Counted from the stretch's first letter, positions 35,591 to 45,172 are shown. The stretch is 64,000 bases of DNA from Mucilaginibacter sp. dw_454 (GCF_018449775.1 NZ_JAAVVB010000004.1:124001-188000); one strand, 5' to 3'. The notes: a model not told the origin generated them from the sequence alone. A program made the numbers and translations.

Positions 35591-37569
35591 TGGATAAGCC
35601 ACAGCGACCCGAGACTCATATAACTGACACCAAAGCGAAGAAATATCTGGAGTATCAGATACCCGATGAATGGCACTACAATGTACCACAGCATGACTAT
35701 GGAATCGATTATCAGGTCGAAATATCATTAGGGCATCAGGTAACAGGATTGAACTTTTCGATACAGCTGAAAGGCCAGTCTGAAGGAACTGCAGGCAATC
35801 TCGCCAAGACAGTAATCAAGCATACCACGCTAAGTTATTATCAGGTCAGATTAGAGCCGGTAATGGTCGTGATCTATGAAGATAATTGTAAAAAAGCGTA
35901 TTGGGCCTGGATCGACGATCTGAATATTGATTTGTCAAAAGGTCAGGAGACATATACGTTAAGCATTCCTAAAACAAATTTATTGAGCTCGATCAATTGG
36001 GATGAGATCAGGATACATGTTCAGACCATATTCAATAACCGTTCTTTTATCGGTGACTTTGATTTGTCAAAGATCCATGATAATGTAGAATTAGCTGCGT
36101 GGAAAGTTTACAATGACGGTGATTATGAACAAGCTGTATATCTTTTCCGACGTCTGATAATCGATAGTAAAGATAACCTTAATATCAGGCAGGCATTAGC
36201 CTGGAGTCTTTACAGATGTTACCGGTATGCAGATGCGCTTGTCATAATCAATCAACTTTTGAATTTACGCACATCACTTAACTATCTTCAGATTAAAGCT
36301 TGCATTTTGGCCGAATTCGGATTTAGTGACCGGGATAAAGGCAAGATCATTCAGGCAAGGGATCTGTTCAGGCAATCACTCGAAAAATCTCCGAGTGCCA
36401 TAATGCATTATAATTATGCAAATACATTGAGCGAACTGAGCGATTATGAAGCAGCTGTAACGGAATACCTGAAAAGTATCGAATCGGACCCGAATGTTGC
36501 AGAATGCTGGAAGAATTTAGGAACAGCTCAAGGACATCTGGAGAAGTTTAGTGAGGAATTGAGATGCTACGATGTCGCCTTATCTATCAATCCCGATCTC
36601 CCGCAGGCTTTATTCAGTAAGGGTATTACGTTAGCTCAACGCTTCCAACGCTATGATGATGCTCTCGTTCTGTTCAACCGCGTTTTGTCTCAGGGTGATG
36701 ATCTGATAAAAGGTTATATTTTAGGCTTGACATGGGTAGCTGAGGCTTATCAACAAACAGGAGACCTGACGTCAGCCTTGTACTGGATTGACTATGGTTT
36801 GAATTTCAGAGGAACAGATCTTAGCTTTTTAAACTTTAAATCCAATTTGCTCGCAAAAAACTGGAGATACCATCCCGAGTTCAAACAAATCGCCGAAGAT
36901 TTTTTTAATTACCGTCTTGAACTGGAGAATGATTTGAGGAGTTTGTATCATTTGATTGAGCTGCTCGGGCTTGATCTTGGGGAAGCTTTGCCTTTGCTTC
37001 AAAAGCATACTCCTTTATTTCAGCGCATTACTAACGAACAACTTGTATCGATTGACTTTGATCTGGAGACAGCGTCTTCGACATTATTGCAAATGAATTT
37101 TTACGGGGCTTTCCGCAGCACCTATTTTACTACCAGGTATGTCGATCACTTAATTACACCATACTTTTCCATACCAGGAACGTTCTGGGATTTAATGGAC
37201 TTAGTTTGTGCTGCCGCTTTTACCGGCGCGATCAAGGAGTACAGCGAAACAGGGAAGGCTGAATTATTGGCGGGTAAAATATTCGACGGACTGTCAGACG
37301 GATTTCCAAAGCTCATCCCGTATCTTGTGCCATTTGATCAGCGATGGTCATTCGATGACAAGACCGCAGTTTTCGCCACTGTCTACTCCGGCATGGAAAC
37401 CATCGTTTATCGCGAAACAGGAGCTCAATCCGGCCACATTGCTTTCGGCCTGAAGTTGCGGCAAGTAGATCCCGAAGAATACATTACAGCAAAAAGAAAA
37501 GAGCAATTGTCATATAATCTTTATCATGCACTAATAGCGCATTTAAGGCTGGCAGAAAGCCAGAAGTAA
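35590..37569 (+). CDS. DUF4365 nuclease-like domain fused to TPR repeats
   Basis: 659 aa. The N-terminus fits DUF4365, a PD-(D/E)XK-like nuclease fold: DYGIDYQVEI with Asp40 and Glu44, then FSIQLKGQ with Gln59 and Lys61, the QxK pattern. From about residue 170 come TPR-like units (for example AVTEYLKSIESDPNVAECWK and ELRCYDVALSINPDLPQALF). It starts inside the SNF2 stop codon (TAATG), so it is coupled to that operon. It may be a sensor-effector subunit; the C-terminal 200 residues are unassigned. Confidence 0.85.
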   Translation: MDKPQRPETHITDTKAKKYLEYQIPDEWHYNVPQHDYGIDYQVEISLGHQVTGLNFSIQLKGQSEGTAGNLAKTVIKHTTLSYYQVRLEPVMVVIYEDNCKKAYWAWIDDLNIDLSKGQETYTLSIPKTNLLSSINWDEIRIHVQTIFNNRSFIGDFDLSKIHDNVELAAWKVYNDGDYEQAVYLFRRLIIDSKDNLNIRQALAWSLYRCYRYADALVIINQLLNLRTSLNYLQIKACILAEFGFSDRDKGKIIQARDLFRQSLEKSPSAIMHYNYANTLSELSDYEAAVTEYLKSIESDPNVAECWKNLGTAQGHLEKFSEELRCYDVALSINPDLPQALFSKGITLAQRFQRYDDALVLFNRVLSQGDDLIKGYILGLTWVAEAYQQTGDLTSALYWIDYGLNFRGTDLSFLNFKSNLLAKNWRYHPEFKQIAEDFFNYRLELENDLRSLYHLIELLGLDLGEALPLLQKHTPLFQRITNEQLVSIDFDLETASSTLLQMNFYGAFRSTYFTTRYVDHLITPYFSIPGTFWDLMDLVCAAAFTGAIKEYSETGKAELLAGKIFDGLSDGFPKLIPYLVPFDQRWSFDDKTAVFATVYSGMETIVYRETGAQSGHIAFGLKLRQVDPEEYITAKRKEQLSYNLYHALIAHLRLAESQK

Positions 37570-37599
37570 ATAAATCTTCGCCGATGATATTAAGTAATA

Positions 37600-38565
37600 C
37601 TATTCCTCAGGAAAATTTTCTTTCACATAGTTTAGCCAATCATCGTTAGTTGGATCCCTGTTATGATCCCTGATAAAATCGGCAACAAACTTATTCATCA
37701 GGCCAGGCACCTTCTTCTCAACTAATTTGTTTCTCTCGCGCTCAAGTATCGCTTTCCAATTTTCCTCGGCAATAATCAACGTTTTAATTTTGTCGCCCGG
37801 AGCATTCGTAATAGCGGTGATATCATGGCTATCTAAGACTTTAAAATAATCGAGATATCTCGCGCCCGCTCTTGGCTTTTCAAAAAAGAAGAAAACAATT
37901 ATCTGGCCCAACATGATATTATACGGAAGGCGAAATTCAGGATGCGCCAGATTATATCCTTCAGTTGGATTTTCTAAATGGTCATAGGTACAAATAATGT
38001 AATATAGGCCCTCGAAAAGCTCCCGTTTCTGATTGAGTTCAGAAATGTATTTATTGTTCTTTATCTTAACCTTAAAATTTTCATATGCAGGTAACGCTTC
38101 ATTTATTAAAACTCTCAATTGCTCCTGCTCATCCGGCCTAAGTTCAAATTCCCTGAAAAGCTTAGATGAGGAAAGAGAAATCCTGAATAAAAGAGTAGCA
38201 ATTAATAAGGTAAAGACAAGCGGGTCAACATTTTTTGCTTCTCTGATAAAATCCTGCTGCTCGGGTAAGTGAATGTCTCTGAATCCCTGAGCAAATCTTT
38301 CGGTCTTAATCTTATCGCGATATTCACGGCAGATATAACCTTCAATATATGACATACGTTGCTCACATCCCCTGCAAAAAAGATAATCTTCGACAACAGG
38401 TGCTGCCCCTGTGTTATTTCGATAGTCAAAATTTGGCTCATCGTCAATCAAGTATCCTTTTTCCTTACCCCGTTCACCAACGGTGCTTTCAATGATAAAA
38501 GCAGAAAGCATATGAGAACCGGTTTGGTCAGCTTCTCTTTGAAGGCATATCGCGCATAGTGGCAT
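37600..38565 (-). CDS. zinc-binding hypothetical protein, 321 aa
   Basis: The N-terminus has paired Cys motifs, CAICLQREADQTGSHMLSAF and FCRGCEQRMSYIE, which would bind one zinc ion; the TGSH context is reminiscent of HNH-like treble-clef domains. A helical middle (PLVFTLLIATLLFRISLSSS) is hydrophobic but amphipathic, not clearly a membrane segment. No family recognised. Divergent from the protease fusion across a spacer with a palindromic operator, and ends near the stop of the DUF4365-TPR gene. Confidence 0.75.
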   Translation of the reverse strand: MPLCAICLQREADQTGSHMLSAFIIESTVGERGKEKGYLIDDEPNFDYRNNTGAAPVVEDYLFCRGCEQRMSYIEGYICREYRDKIKTERFAQGFRDIHLPEQQDFIREAKNVDPLVFTLLIATLLFRISLSSSKLFREFELRPDEQEQLRVLINEALPAYENFKVKIKNNKYISELNQKRELFEGLYYIICTYDHLENPTEGYNLAHPEFRLPYNIMLGQIIVFFFFEKPRAGARYLDYFKVLDSHDITAITNAPGDKIKTLIIAEENWKAILERERNKLVEKKVPGLMNKFVADFIRDHNRDPTNDDWLNYVKENFPEE

Positions 38566-38638
38566 TTATATATGTTTATATTATAATATACTAATTTCTT
38601 GCGCAATAAAAAAATGTATTAATTTTCTGCTATCGCAA

Positions 38639-38661
38639 AAACGTAAACCCAATTACGTTTG
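38639..38661 (+). promoter_or_regulatory. palindromic operator overlapping the -7 box of the protease gene
   Basis: Perfect 8-bp arms AAACGTAA (38639-38646) and TTACGTTT (38653-38660) with a 6-base spacer. TACGTTTG (38654-38661) matches the -7 consensus TAnnTTTG. A second dyad, ACCCAA/TTGGGT, overlaps it. The site lies in the 119-base divergent spacer and could repress the protease gene or both genes. Confidence 0.55.
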
Positions 38662-38684
38662 GGTATCTTTAACAAAGAATTATT

Positions 38685-40172
38685 ATGTCAGGATCTGAAA
38701 CAGTTTTCCCTGTATTATCATATGGCTTGCAGGATGAACATATAGCAAACGGGAGTGCCTTTTTTATTAATAATAAAGGGGTATTTATAACTGCGGCACA
38801 TACATTTAAAAACTCGCAACGCCAGATGCTTGCCAGCTTAAATGGCAAAGTTTACACTATAACTGAAATCTGGCAGGAGTATTTACCAAACGACGATCAG
38901 TCGGCACCACTTTATAGAGATTTGTTTATCGGAATGGTAGATTCTTATGTGCCGAATGATATTTTGGAACTCGGCAGTGATGTCGATATGAAAACCGGAC
39001 AAAGCCTGGAGGTAAGCGGCTGGAACACGACCGATTACAGTAAACCGACGGCACCTGTTCATGCCAATGACCTGTTCGAATCTGTAATTTCCGACTATCA
39101 AGAAGATGATGACGAACATGTCTTACAGTCGACCGACAATGAGAATGATTTAAATTTAAACTTAGTTGAACAAGACAAACTGACTACAATTGACGATCTG
39201 CATTCATACCTGCATTCAGATAATGACGGCAACTACACAGTGAGCACTAATGAAATGGTTAAAATTTCAAAATTAATACCTGATGTTCTGGACGCTAAAT
39301 TTGTAAGATATAATTTCAGACATATTAACAAATACTCAGAGTATCCGTATGAGTTTCTAAATGGATTCACAATAAAACTGGATGTACCTGAACCCCATGG
39401 CTATAGCGGAGGCCCCTTGTTACTTGATAATAAAGTTGTGGGTATGTTAATAGGGGAAGAAGGGGCAATATCAGTAAGTTATATAAAAGAGCGGCTTAAT
39501 GAACCGGCGATAAAAAACATTGTAGAAAATATGTCACCACAATTCGCATTGCCTGAAACAGACGAAAGAATGTGGGCATATCAAGTAATTAAAAATGTTC
39601 ATTCAGTATTACTTAGTCCTGGAAGCAGCTATACGTCTCAAGCGTCCAACATTCTGTATGTACTTAAAAAGGATATTCATTTGCTTCTAACACCTGTTCC
39701 CTCGTTAATATTGGAAGGTTTCGGTGGGACTGAAGGTAATCACTATTGGAAAGAGAAGCATAAACTAGTCAATCTGATTGTAATCGATGATGACCTGATA
39801 CGCGCAGCAAATTTAACTGATGAGGAAGCGGAGGCAGTGGTAGTTCATGAACTTGGGCATGTCCTGAATATGTATGAGGTGAAACATGTCCCTAATCCAC
39901 TTGACAGTGTCTGTACACAAATCCCATACGATCCAAACGTGGCGGCTAAAGTGAACGCTGAGAATAACTTAAATAAAGAATTATACGCAGATAATTATGC
40001 TCATCAGACTGGATGGAAATTATCCTTACTTAGAAGTTTTGAAAAGTACCTGACAATTGGCGGCGCTAAAAATAAAGAAATGTTTGAGAGCCGTTCCGAA
40101 GCTCTGGAAAATGCATTTTCAAAATTGCCAGGTGTTATCCGGCCTCTCAGGCAGATATCGGATCTTAATTGA
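38685..40172 (+). CDS. trypsin-like serine protease fused to HExxH metalloprotease
   Basis: 495 aa with two protease domains. Residues 1-280 are trypsin-like: His39 in TAAHTF, Asp79 in YRDLFIG and Ser241 in HGYSGGPLLL form the catalytic triad. Residues 300-495 hold HELGH (388-392) with a downstream Glu432/Asp436 pattern (ELYADNYA), a zincin active site, probably related to M48-like or other gluzincin/metzincin proteins. No signal peptide, so both domains act in the cytoplasm. Cytoplasmic proteases next to defence genes often activate a partner after a trigger. The acidic stretch at 135-165 may be a linker. Confidence 0.85.
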   Translation: MSGSETVFPVLSYGLQDEHIANGSAFFINNKGVFITAAHTFKNSQRQMLASLNGKVYTITEIWQEYLPNDDQSAPLYRDLFIGMVDSYVPNDILELGSDVDMKTGQSLEVSGWNTTDYSKPTAPVHANDLFESVISDYQEDDDEHVLQSTDNENDLNLNLVEQDKLTTIDDLHSYLHSDNDGNYTVSTNEMVKISKLIPDVLDAKFVRYNFRHINKYSEYPYEFLNGFTIKLDVPEPHGYSGGPLLLDNKVVGMLIGEEGAISVSYIKERLNEPAIKNIVENMSPQFALPETDERMWAYQVIKNVHSVLLSPGSSYTSQASNILYVLKKDIHLLLTPVPSLILEGFGGTEGNHYWKEKHKLVNLIVIDDDLIRAANLTDEEAEAVVVHELGHVLNMYEVKHVPNPLDSVCTQIPYDPNVAAKVNAENNLNKELYADNYAHQTGWKLSLLRSFEKYLTIGGAKNKEMFESRSEALENAFSKLPGVIRPLRQISDLN

Positions 40173-40202
40173 GCCATATTTTTAAAATACGTCACATCGA
40201 AA

Positions 40203-42035
40203 TTATATGAGCCTTCGGACATTATCTTCCCCAAACCATGTTCGTGCTTTACTTATTACACCCGCATCAGGTTGATGGTAAAACACAACCAAGTTCTCTT
40301 TAGCGCGTGTACAACATACATAAAACAGCTTCTCAGTATCAGCAAGAACGTTTGGATTGCCATTTTTCAGGAATAGGTTCTGAAAATTATACTTGTTCCA
40401 TCTTCCATTATCAAGAACAATGAATACATTATTAAATTCTGCACCCTTGATATTGTGTTGGGTTGAGAATGGCGTAAAGCCCTCAACATAGGCATAACAG
40501 TTATAAAATTCCCGATAACTTACTGCTTTTACCCGATTATATACATAAGAATAACTGGCGATATATTCTGTCAATTGTTCATTAATATACCAAATACCAT
40601 GCGTATGGGCATAAGTTATCATTTCTTCGATTGGACTGTTAATCAGGGCATGCAACCCATCCATTATTTCTTTCAATTCCCTTTTATTTTTCAGGGAAAA
40701 AATCCTGTAATCGGTCTTCCTTATAAAATCATTGTACTGTTTCCTTTCATAAAAATGAATACAGTCCTGAATATGAAAAAGATGTCTAATGATGGGATTG
40801 CGTAATGTGCCCTTTTTTCGCTCCTCTTCTTCCGAACCCTTTTTGTCACCAAGTAACTGATCGGTTTCTAAGTAGATGCTTTTGAACGTATCGAATGGAT
40901 ATTGCCTTGCTTCCTCATATAACACTGGATTTTCTTCTACGAACGCCCTTACCACCGGAGCCATACGCAAACCTACAAAGTCAACAGCTTGCCCAAAAGT
41001 TATATTTTCAGGTATATCGGTATTGTTATCATTTATATTACGCAGTATTGCATTTTTATACTCAATTATCCTGTCCCTTGCAAAAACAGCCATTAAATTA
41101 GGAAATCCAGCTTTTGGCGCTATCAGGTTATGGGTTAAATATAACTCCTTGGTTTCTTTATTATCTGAAAAATCCCATCCCTGAAAGTATTCAGAAGCTT
41201 TTATTACTTCAAAATCGGTGTGATCAGCGTATAAAAATTTAATATTGCCGACCTTATTATAATTGGGGGCCTTATCATCATCGGCGGGTTCCTGACGCAA
41301 AGTATCTGTACGAAGGAAGTTCGCGAGATCGACAACCTGCTTAGGGTTTCGCCTATTATCCTTCTTGACAACTTCGGTTACGATGCCCTGATCAATATAG
41401 GATTGAATATCCCCGTTCCCGCCATAAATTGCTTGCATAGAATCCCCGAAAAAACCTAATACATTTTTCCTTTCAGATTTTTGTAAATGGTCAAGAAGTA
41501 TTCTGATAACACTTGACGAAGTATCCTGATATTCATCAATGAATATAAAGTCATATTTATCTTTGACTATATCACATAGCAAAGGAAAATGTTCAAACAT
41601 ATATTCAGCGATCAATAACACCTCATCATGAGAAATAATGCCATCACTTATTTTTCTCCACTCTCGGTAATCAATATTCTTATCATCAAAATATTCAGCC
41701 GATGTTGCTAACCCACTGCTATCTGTGATCTTTTCTGATTCGATCAGTTTAAATAAACTTGTTCTTAAATTCTTTTGAAAAGACTTGATCGTATCCCATA
41801 GAAAATCGTGAATGGTAAGTACCCTTAAATTCTCAAATGCAGTTCTTTCAAGAATTTCCTTGACTGCTACGTTAGTAAATGTAATACAGGCCACTTCAGC
41901 TAATGGATCTTTAAGGAATATGGCTTTAAGAACCTGTACTAACGTATGGGTCTTGCCGCTTCCGGCACCACCACTCAACAGGAAATTTTTGCTTTCCGAT
42001 ATAACGTCAAAAATCTCGTCTATTTCCTTAGCCAT
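40203..42035 (-). CDS. UvrD-like helicase (GajB-like)
   Basis: 610 aa from the ATG at 42035 (MAKEIDEIFD); the frame runs open to 42071. Motif I LLSGGAGSGKTHTL, Walker B FIFIDEYQDTSSS, motif Ia-type ACITFTNVAVKEI, and motifs V/VI THNIKGAEFNNVFIVLD and LFYVCCTRAKENLVVF are typical superfamily 1 helicases. It directly follows a Toprim-containing OLD ATPase gene, with 16 bases of overlap, the GajA-GajB order of Gabija. It is longer than the usual GajB of about 500 aa. Confidence 0.85.
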   Translation of the reverse strand: MAKEIDEIFDVISESKNFLLSGGAGSGKTHTLVQVLKAIFLKDPLAEVACITFTNVAVKEILERTAFENLRVLTIHDFLWDTIKSFQKNLRTSLFKLIESEKITDSSGLATSAEYFDDKNIDYREWRKISDGIISHDEVLLIAEYMFEHFPLLCDIVKDKYDFIFIDEYQDTSSSVIRILLDHLQKSERKNVLGFFGDSMQAIYGGNGDIQSYIDQGIVTEVVKKDNRRNPKQVVDLANFLRTDTLRQEPADDDKAPNYNKVGNIKFLYADHTDFEVIKASEYFQGWDFSDNKETKELYLTHNLIAPKAGFPNLMAVFARDRIIEYKNAILRNINDNNTDIPENITFGQAVDFVGLRMAPVVRAFVEENPVLYEEARQYPFDTFKSIYLETDQLLGDKKGSEEEERKKGTLRNPIIRHLFHIQDCIHFYERKQYNDFIRKTDYRIFSLKNKRELKEIMDGLHALINSPIEEMITYAHTHGIWYINEQLTEYIASYSYVYNRVKAVSYREFYNCYAYVEGFTPFSTQHNIKGAEFNNVFIVLDNGRWNKYNFQNLFLKNGNPNVLADTEKLFYVCCTRAKENLVVFYHQPDAGVISKARTWFGEDNVRRLI

Positions 42036-44248
42036 AATAATCCTTCTGTAATGTATCCTGGAATTTGCCAATTGCTATAGGTGCCATCGCTGTTGTATAT
42101 GACATCCAGCGCAAACGATGTTTTTTTATCAATGCAGTTCGCAGCAATATCATAAGCATCTAAATCGTCGTCATCCAAATCATCGACATTTTTAAGGCTC
42201 CTGAAATTGTCTTTGTTATCCTTTATAAATTGTTTATTGAGCGATATAAACGCGTCCTCGTAACTTCGCGCATGGTATTCATTTTCATGGGTTTGAAAAA
42301 CGATGCACAATTTACCATCTTCGTTCACATTCCAGGCATCATTCAGTTTGCTATGAACTTTCCCGGCAAGAGTCAACCCTTTTAAATCATCAAGGCTTTT
42401 ACCTGCATAAAAACTATTAATCGCAGCATTGGATGATAATGTCCCTTCGGCAACACGACATTTATTTCGCGCCATTTTAGGTGATCCGTCGTTGTTAAAA
42501 GCCGGTGCTCCTTTTTTAATAACCTGTTCCATTTTACAGGTATCAATATCTGTTATGATTAAGCACCTGATACCCAAAAAATGGATAAATTTTTCAAAGA
42601 CGTGTGAATGTGCACCAACCTCAACGACCGAAATGTTTTGAGAGAGCAGTGGGATAATTTCATCTGCTTTATGTTCAATGTCAATCTTTTTCATGATTGC
42701 AGATAACAACAAACGTTCCGTGTCTCCCTCGATAAGTATCGCTTTATCAGCAAAAAACAATTCTGTTCTGTTCAGGGTAAGGTATTGCGCGAGAAAATCA
42801 TATTGATCAATATTTTCCCCGTATTCTTCCCTTAGTTTTTTTAGATTCTTAGCAACGACACGGTTTTTAGATTCCTTTAAAAAATATTTAATGTCATCAA
42901 ACTCACTTTCCGCAGTAATGTGAGAAGAATGGGTAGTAATGATTGTCTGTAAATTAAAGGTTATGCCGTCCGCATCTTTTCCAGTACTGGCCTCGTGCAG
43001 CAAATTTTTAATGTTTTTAATAAAGATATATTGCATTTGAGGATGGGTGTGGGCTTCCGGCTCTTCTATAAACAGAATATTAATATCAGCCGGCTTTGAG
43101 TCTGGATCTTTAATCTTCTTAAAATCGTTCAGCAACACCTCTATCTCAAAAATCATAGCTATCAAATTCATATAACCAAGGCCGTTATAATCTTCAGGCA
43201 ACGAAAACGCATTGTGATTATACATCACTGTGGTATTTTCCTTCAAAATATTTTTCTCTTCAAGCGTAGAAATAATATTTATGATCGAATCTTCAGCCCC
43301 AATACCGCCAAACCTTTTTACTTTGCTAATCAGATTTGCAAACACTTTCTCATATATCCCGGTAAGATGCACATCCGTTTTACCAAGCTGATCGATCAGC
43401 TCACGTATACTTTCCGATTCATTAATGGGATTGGAGATTTTTTCATAGTATTTGGAAGACATCCTGGATAAAGTCTTATCAGATCTATTTACGTTACCCT
43501 CTTGATTAGCAACATCCCTTTTTGCTTTTATTCTTTTGAAATTGATTACTTTATCAAGTTTGATTAGTTGTTTAGTTAGGTCAATAAAGTTTGTCTCGTT
43601 GTTGTATTCAAGCGACTTTTTAAAGATTTTAAAATAATTCTTATGATATTTTTTTAAATAATAAATGGAATCTTTTTTTGCTAAATCATCGAGCGTTTCG
43701 GCTTCTGTAACGAGTGCTTCTGCGACAGGTACAGCTTCTAAATCTGCTACGGCCATTGCCACGGCTGGTTCGGCAATAGCTTCATCTTCTTGTTTAGTGG
43801 CAGTAACAGCATTTAAACTGGCTCTGAATATTGTGTAGTCCGACCTAAGCAACATTAGTTTCTCCGTACTTAACGAATACTCAAAAGACAATATGATTTT
43901 GTTTACCTCTGGATCAAGATCTAACATTAATTGGCTGATGTTACTTAAATCATCACTTTCTTCATATTGAATATAAAGCTTGAGCACAATTCCAAATGGG
44001 TCGGGTAGTTCCTGTAAGTGATCCGCCTCTACAATTGCCTTAATTTGTTGCTGAAATTCAATATTAAAATCATCAAAAGCAAATTCGGCCTGGTACACAT
44101 CGTTGCTTAAAAACTTCTCCAGAACCGAAAGAAGGGATGTTTTACCACAGTTGTTTTTTCCTATTACTAAAGAAAGCTTGTCCTCTAAATCCAGATTAAA
44201 GCTTTGCAACAATCTATAATTTTCAATATGTGCATTAACGATTTTCAT
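42020..44248 (-). CDS. OLD-family ATPase/Toprim nuclease (GajA-like)
   Basis: 742 aa from the ATG at 44248; the frame starts at 44302 but the codons before MKIVNAHIENYRLL look non-coding. ABC-type ATPase: Walker A GKNNCGKTSLL (30-40), signature region before Walker B ILFIEEPEAHTHPQ (391-404), and His-switch TIITTHSSH. The C-terminus is a Toprim nuclease: Glu507 in AILIEGDTE and Asp567/Asp569 in LIITDIDT. An Ala/Val/Glu-rich insert at about 157-190 and charged helices at 190-300 make it longer than GajA (about 580 aa). Gabija GajA cuts DNA at set sites when nucleotide pools fall. Confidence 0.86.
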   Translation of the reverse strand: MKIVNAHIENYRLLQSFNLDLEDKLSLVIGKNNCGKTSLLSVLEKFLSNDVYQAEFAFDDFNIEFQQQIKAIVEADHLQELPDPFGIVLKLYIQYEESDDLSNISQLMLDLDPEVNKIILSFEYSLSTEKLMLLRSDYTIFRASLNAVTATKQEDEAIAEPAVAMAVADLEAVPVAEALVTEAETLDDLAKKDSIYYLKKYHKNYFKIFKKSLEYNNETNFIDLTKQLIKLDKVINFKRIKAKRDVANQEGNVNRSDKTLSRMSSKYYEKISNPINESESIRELIDQLGKTDVHLTGIYEKVFANLISKVKRFGGIGAEDSIINIISTLEEKNILKENTTVMYNHNAFSLPEDYNGLGYMNLIAMIFEIEVLLNDFKKIKDPDSKPADINILFIEEPEAHTHPQMQYIFIKNIKNLLHEASTGKDADGITFNLQTIITTHSSHITAESEFDDIKYFLKESKNRVVAKNLKKLREEYGENIDQYDFLAQYLTLNRTELFFADKAILIEGDTERLLLSAIMKKIDIEHKADEIIPLLSQNISVVEVGAHSHVFEKFIHFLGIRCLIITDIDTCKMEQVIKKGAPAFNNDGSPKMARNKCRVAEGTLSSNAAINSFYAGKSLDDLKGLTLAGKVHSKLNDAWNVNEDGKLCIVFQTHENEYHARSYEDAFISLNKQFIKDNKDNFRSLKNVDDLDDDDLDAYDIAANCIDKKTSFALDVIYNSDGTYSNWQIPGYITEGLLWLRK

Positions 44249-44397
44249 GTTGTATAAGGTCGTAAGGTTAAATGTATGTATTATTTTTGAAGGGAATACC
44301 ATTATTTACGCAAGCAGGATCACTTATCGCTTTCACCTTGGTCGGGTGGACATGAATCATTTATAAATGAAATTAGCCCCTTAAAGTCATTTTAACT

Positions 44398-44433
44398 GAC
44401 TTTGGAGGTCTCTGTGAGGTCACGAAAAAAAAT
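44398..44433 (+). repeat. diverged repeat, copy 1
   Basis: About 32 of 38 aligned bases match copy 2 at 44960-44997, with two gaps. Both start GACTTT and end in a run of eight A followed by T. In this copy the inner tandem is degraded (GGAGGTCTCTG, then TGAGGTCACGA). Confidence 0.6.
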
Positions 44434-44959
44434 GGTATAAAAATTAAATAGATCGAAACCTAGCGAAAGGCATAGTTATAGATGCCCAAATTGTATGAAA
44501 AATTATGCCCTTTTTGGTGTTTCGGATGTGTACTATTAGTAAACTTGTCAAATCACAATATCACATATCAGCCGTAAATCGTCAAGAAAGCGACGTGAGC
44601 TACGCGCCGTCTGGGCTGCCCGTTAGGACTTAGCATTGAGCGTTCTGAATGGCAATAATATTAATATTCCATAGAAATCTTGTATGCTTTGCTAATACTA
44701 TACAACTTAAAAGCTTGGCATCGTTTGTTATAAACATAACCTTCTTTTTGTCTTACCTTACAGGTTTCACCTTCATTTGTTGTCCGTAAATGGCATCATA
44801 CTTCCCCGCTTTATTTTCAATTATTTTATTTAAATCAATACTTCCAATAAAGGTCAAAAGTGGAACAAGGGGTCGATCCCCGTTGACCCTTACAATAAAT
44901 TTTTAACTAAATGGTATTCATTTAAACTCTCCTTAAAACCAGTTTGTACCGGGTTAAAT

Positions 44960-44997
44960 GACTTTTGGAGGTTACTGGGAGGTTACTGAAAAAAAAT
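44960..44997 (+). repeat. diverged repeat, copy 2, with perfect tandem 11-mer
   Basis: Contains GGAGGTTACTG twice in a row (44967-44977 and 44978-44988). It lies about 50 bases from the tRNA 3' end, where arm-type integrase binding sites of tRNA-targeting elements would lie. Confidence 0.6.
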
Positions 44998-45008
44998 CGC
45001 ACAAAAAA

Positions 45009-45033
45009 GGCACTTACTTGCTTTGTAAGTACC
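45009..45033 (-). terminator. terminator of tRNA-Ala
   Basis: On the minus strand GGTACTTAC pairs with GTAAGTGCC (one G-U pair) around a 7-base loop and is followed by six T. It starts 12 bases after the tRNA 3' end. Confidence 0.75.
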
Positions 45034-45044
45034 TTATTATCAGG

Positions 45045-45118
<74 letters not shown>

Positions 45119-45172
45119 TTTTATTTTATTTATAATGTCGGCCTCTTGACCTTCCCGATTTCCATCGGGACA

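Larger units (their letters stand above)
44249..45044. other. noncoding junction region beside tRNA-Ala
   Basis: About 800 bases without a supported gene. It contains a pair of diverged repeats (44398-44433 and 44960-44997) and a tandem 11-mer, listed separately. The upstream part must hold the promoter for the Gabija-like operon. The rest (44434-44950) shows a GGGGTCGATCCCC palindrome near 44876 and nothing else I can support. Confidence 0.55.

Noticed and set aside
7500..45000. Second copy of the tRNA-Ala 3' end as left attachment site
   Set aside because: I looked for GGAGAATATCGGAGTCG-like sequence at gene boundaries across the island and found none; an exhaustive computer search is still needed.
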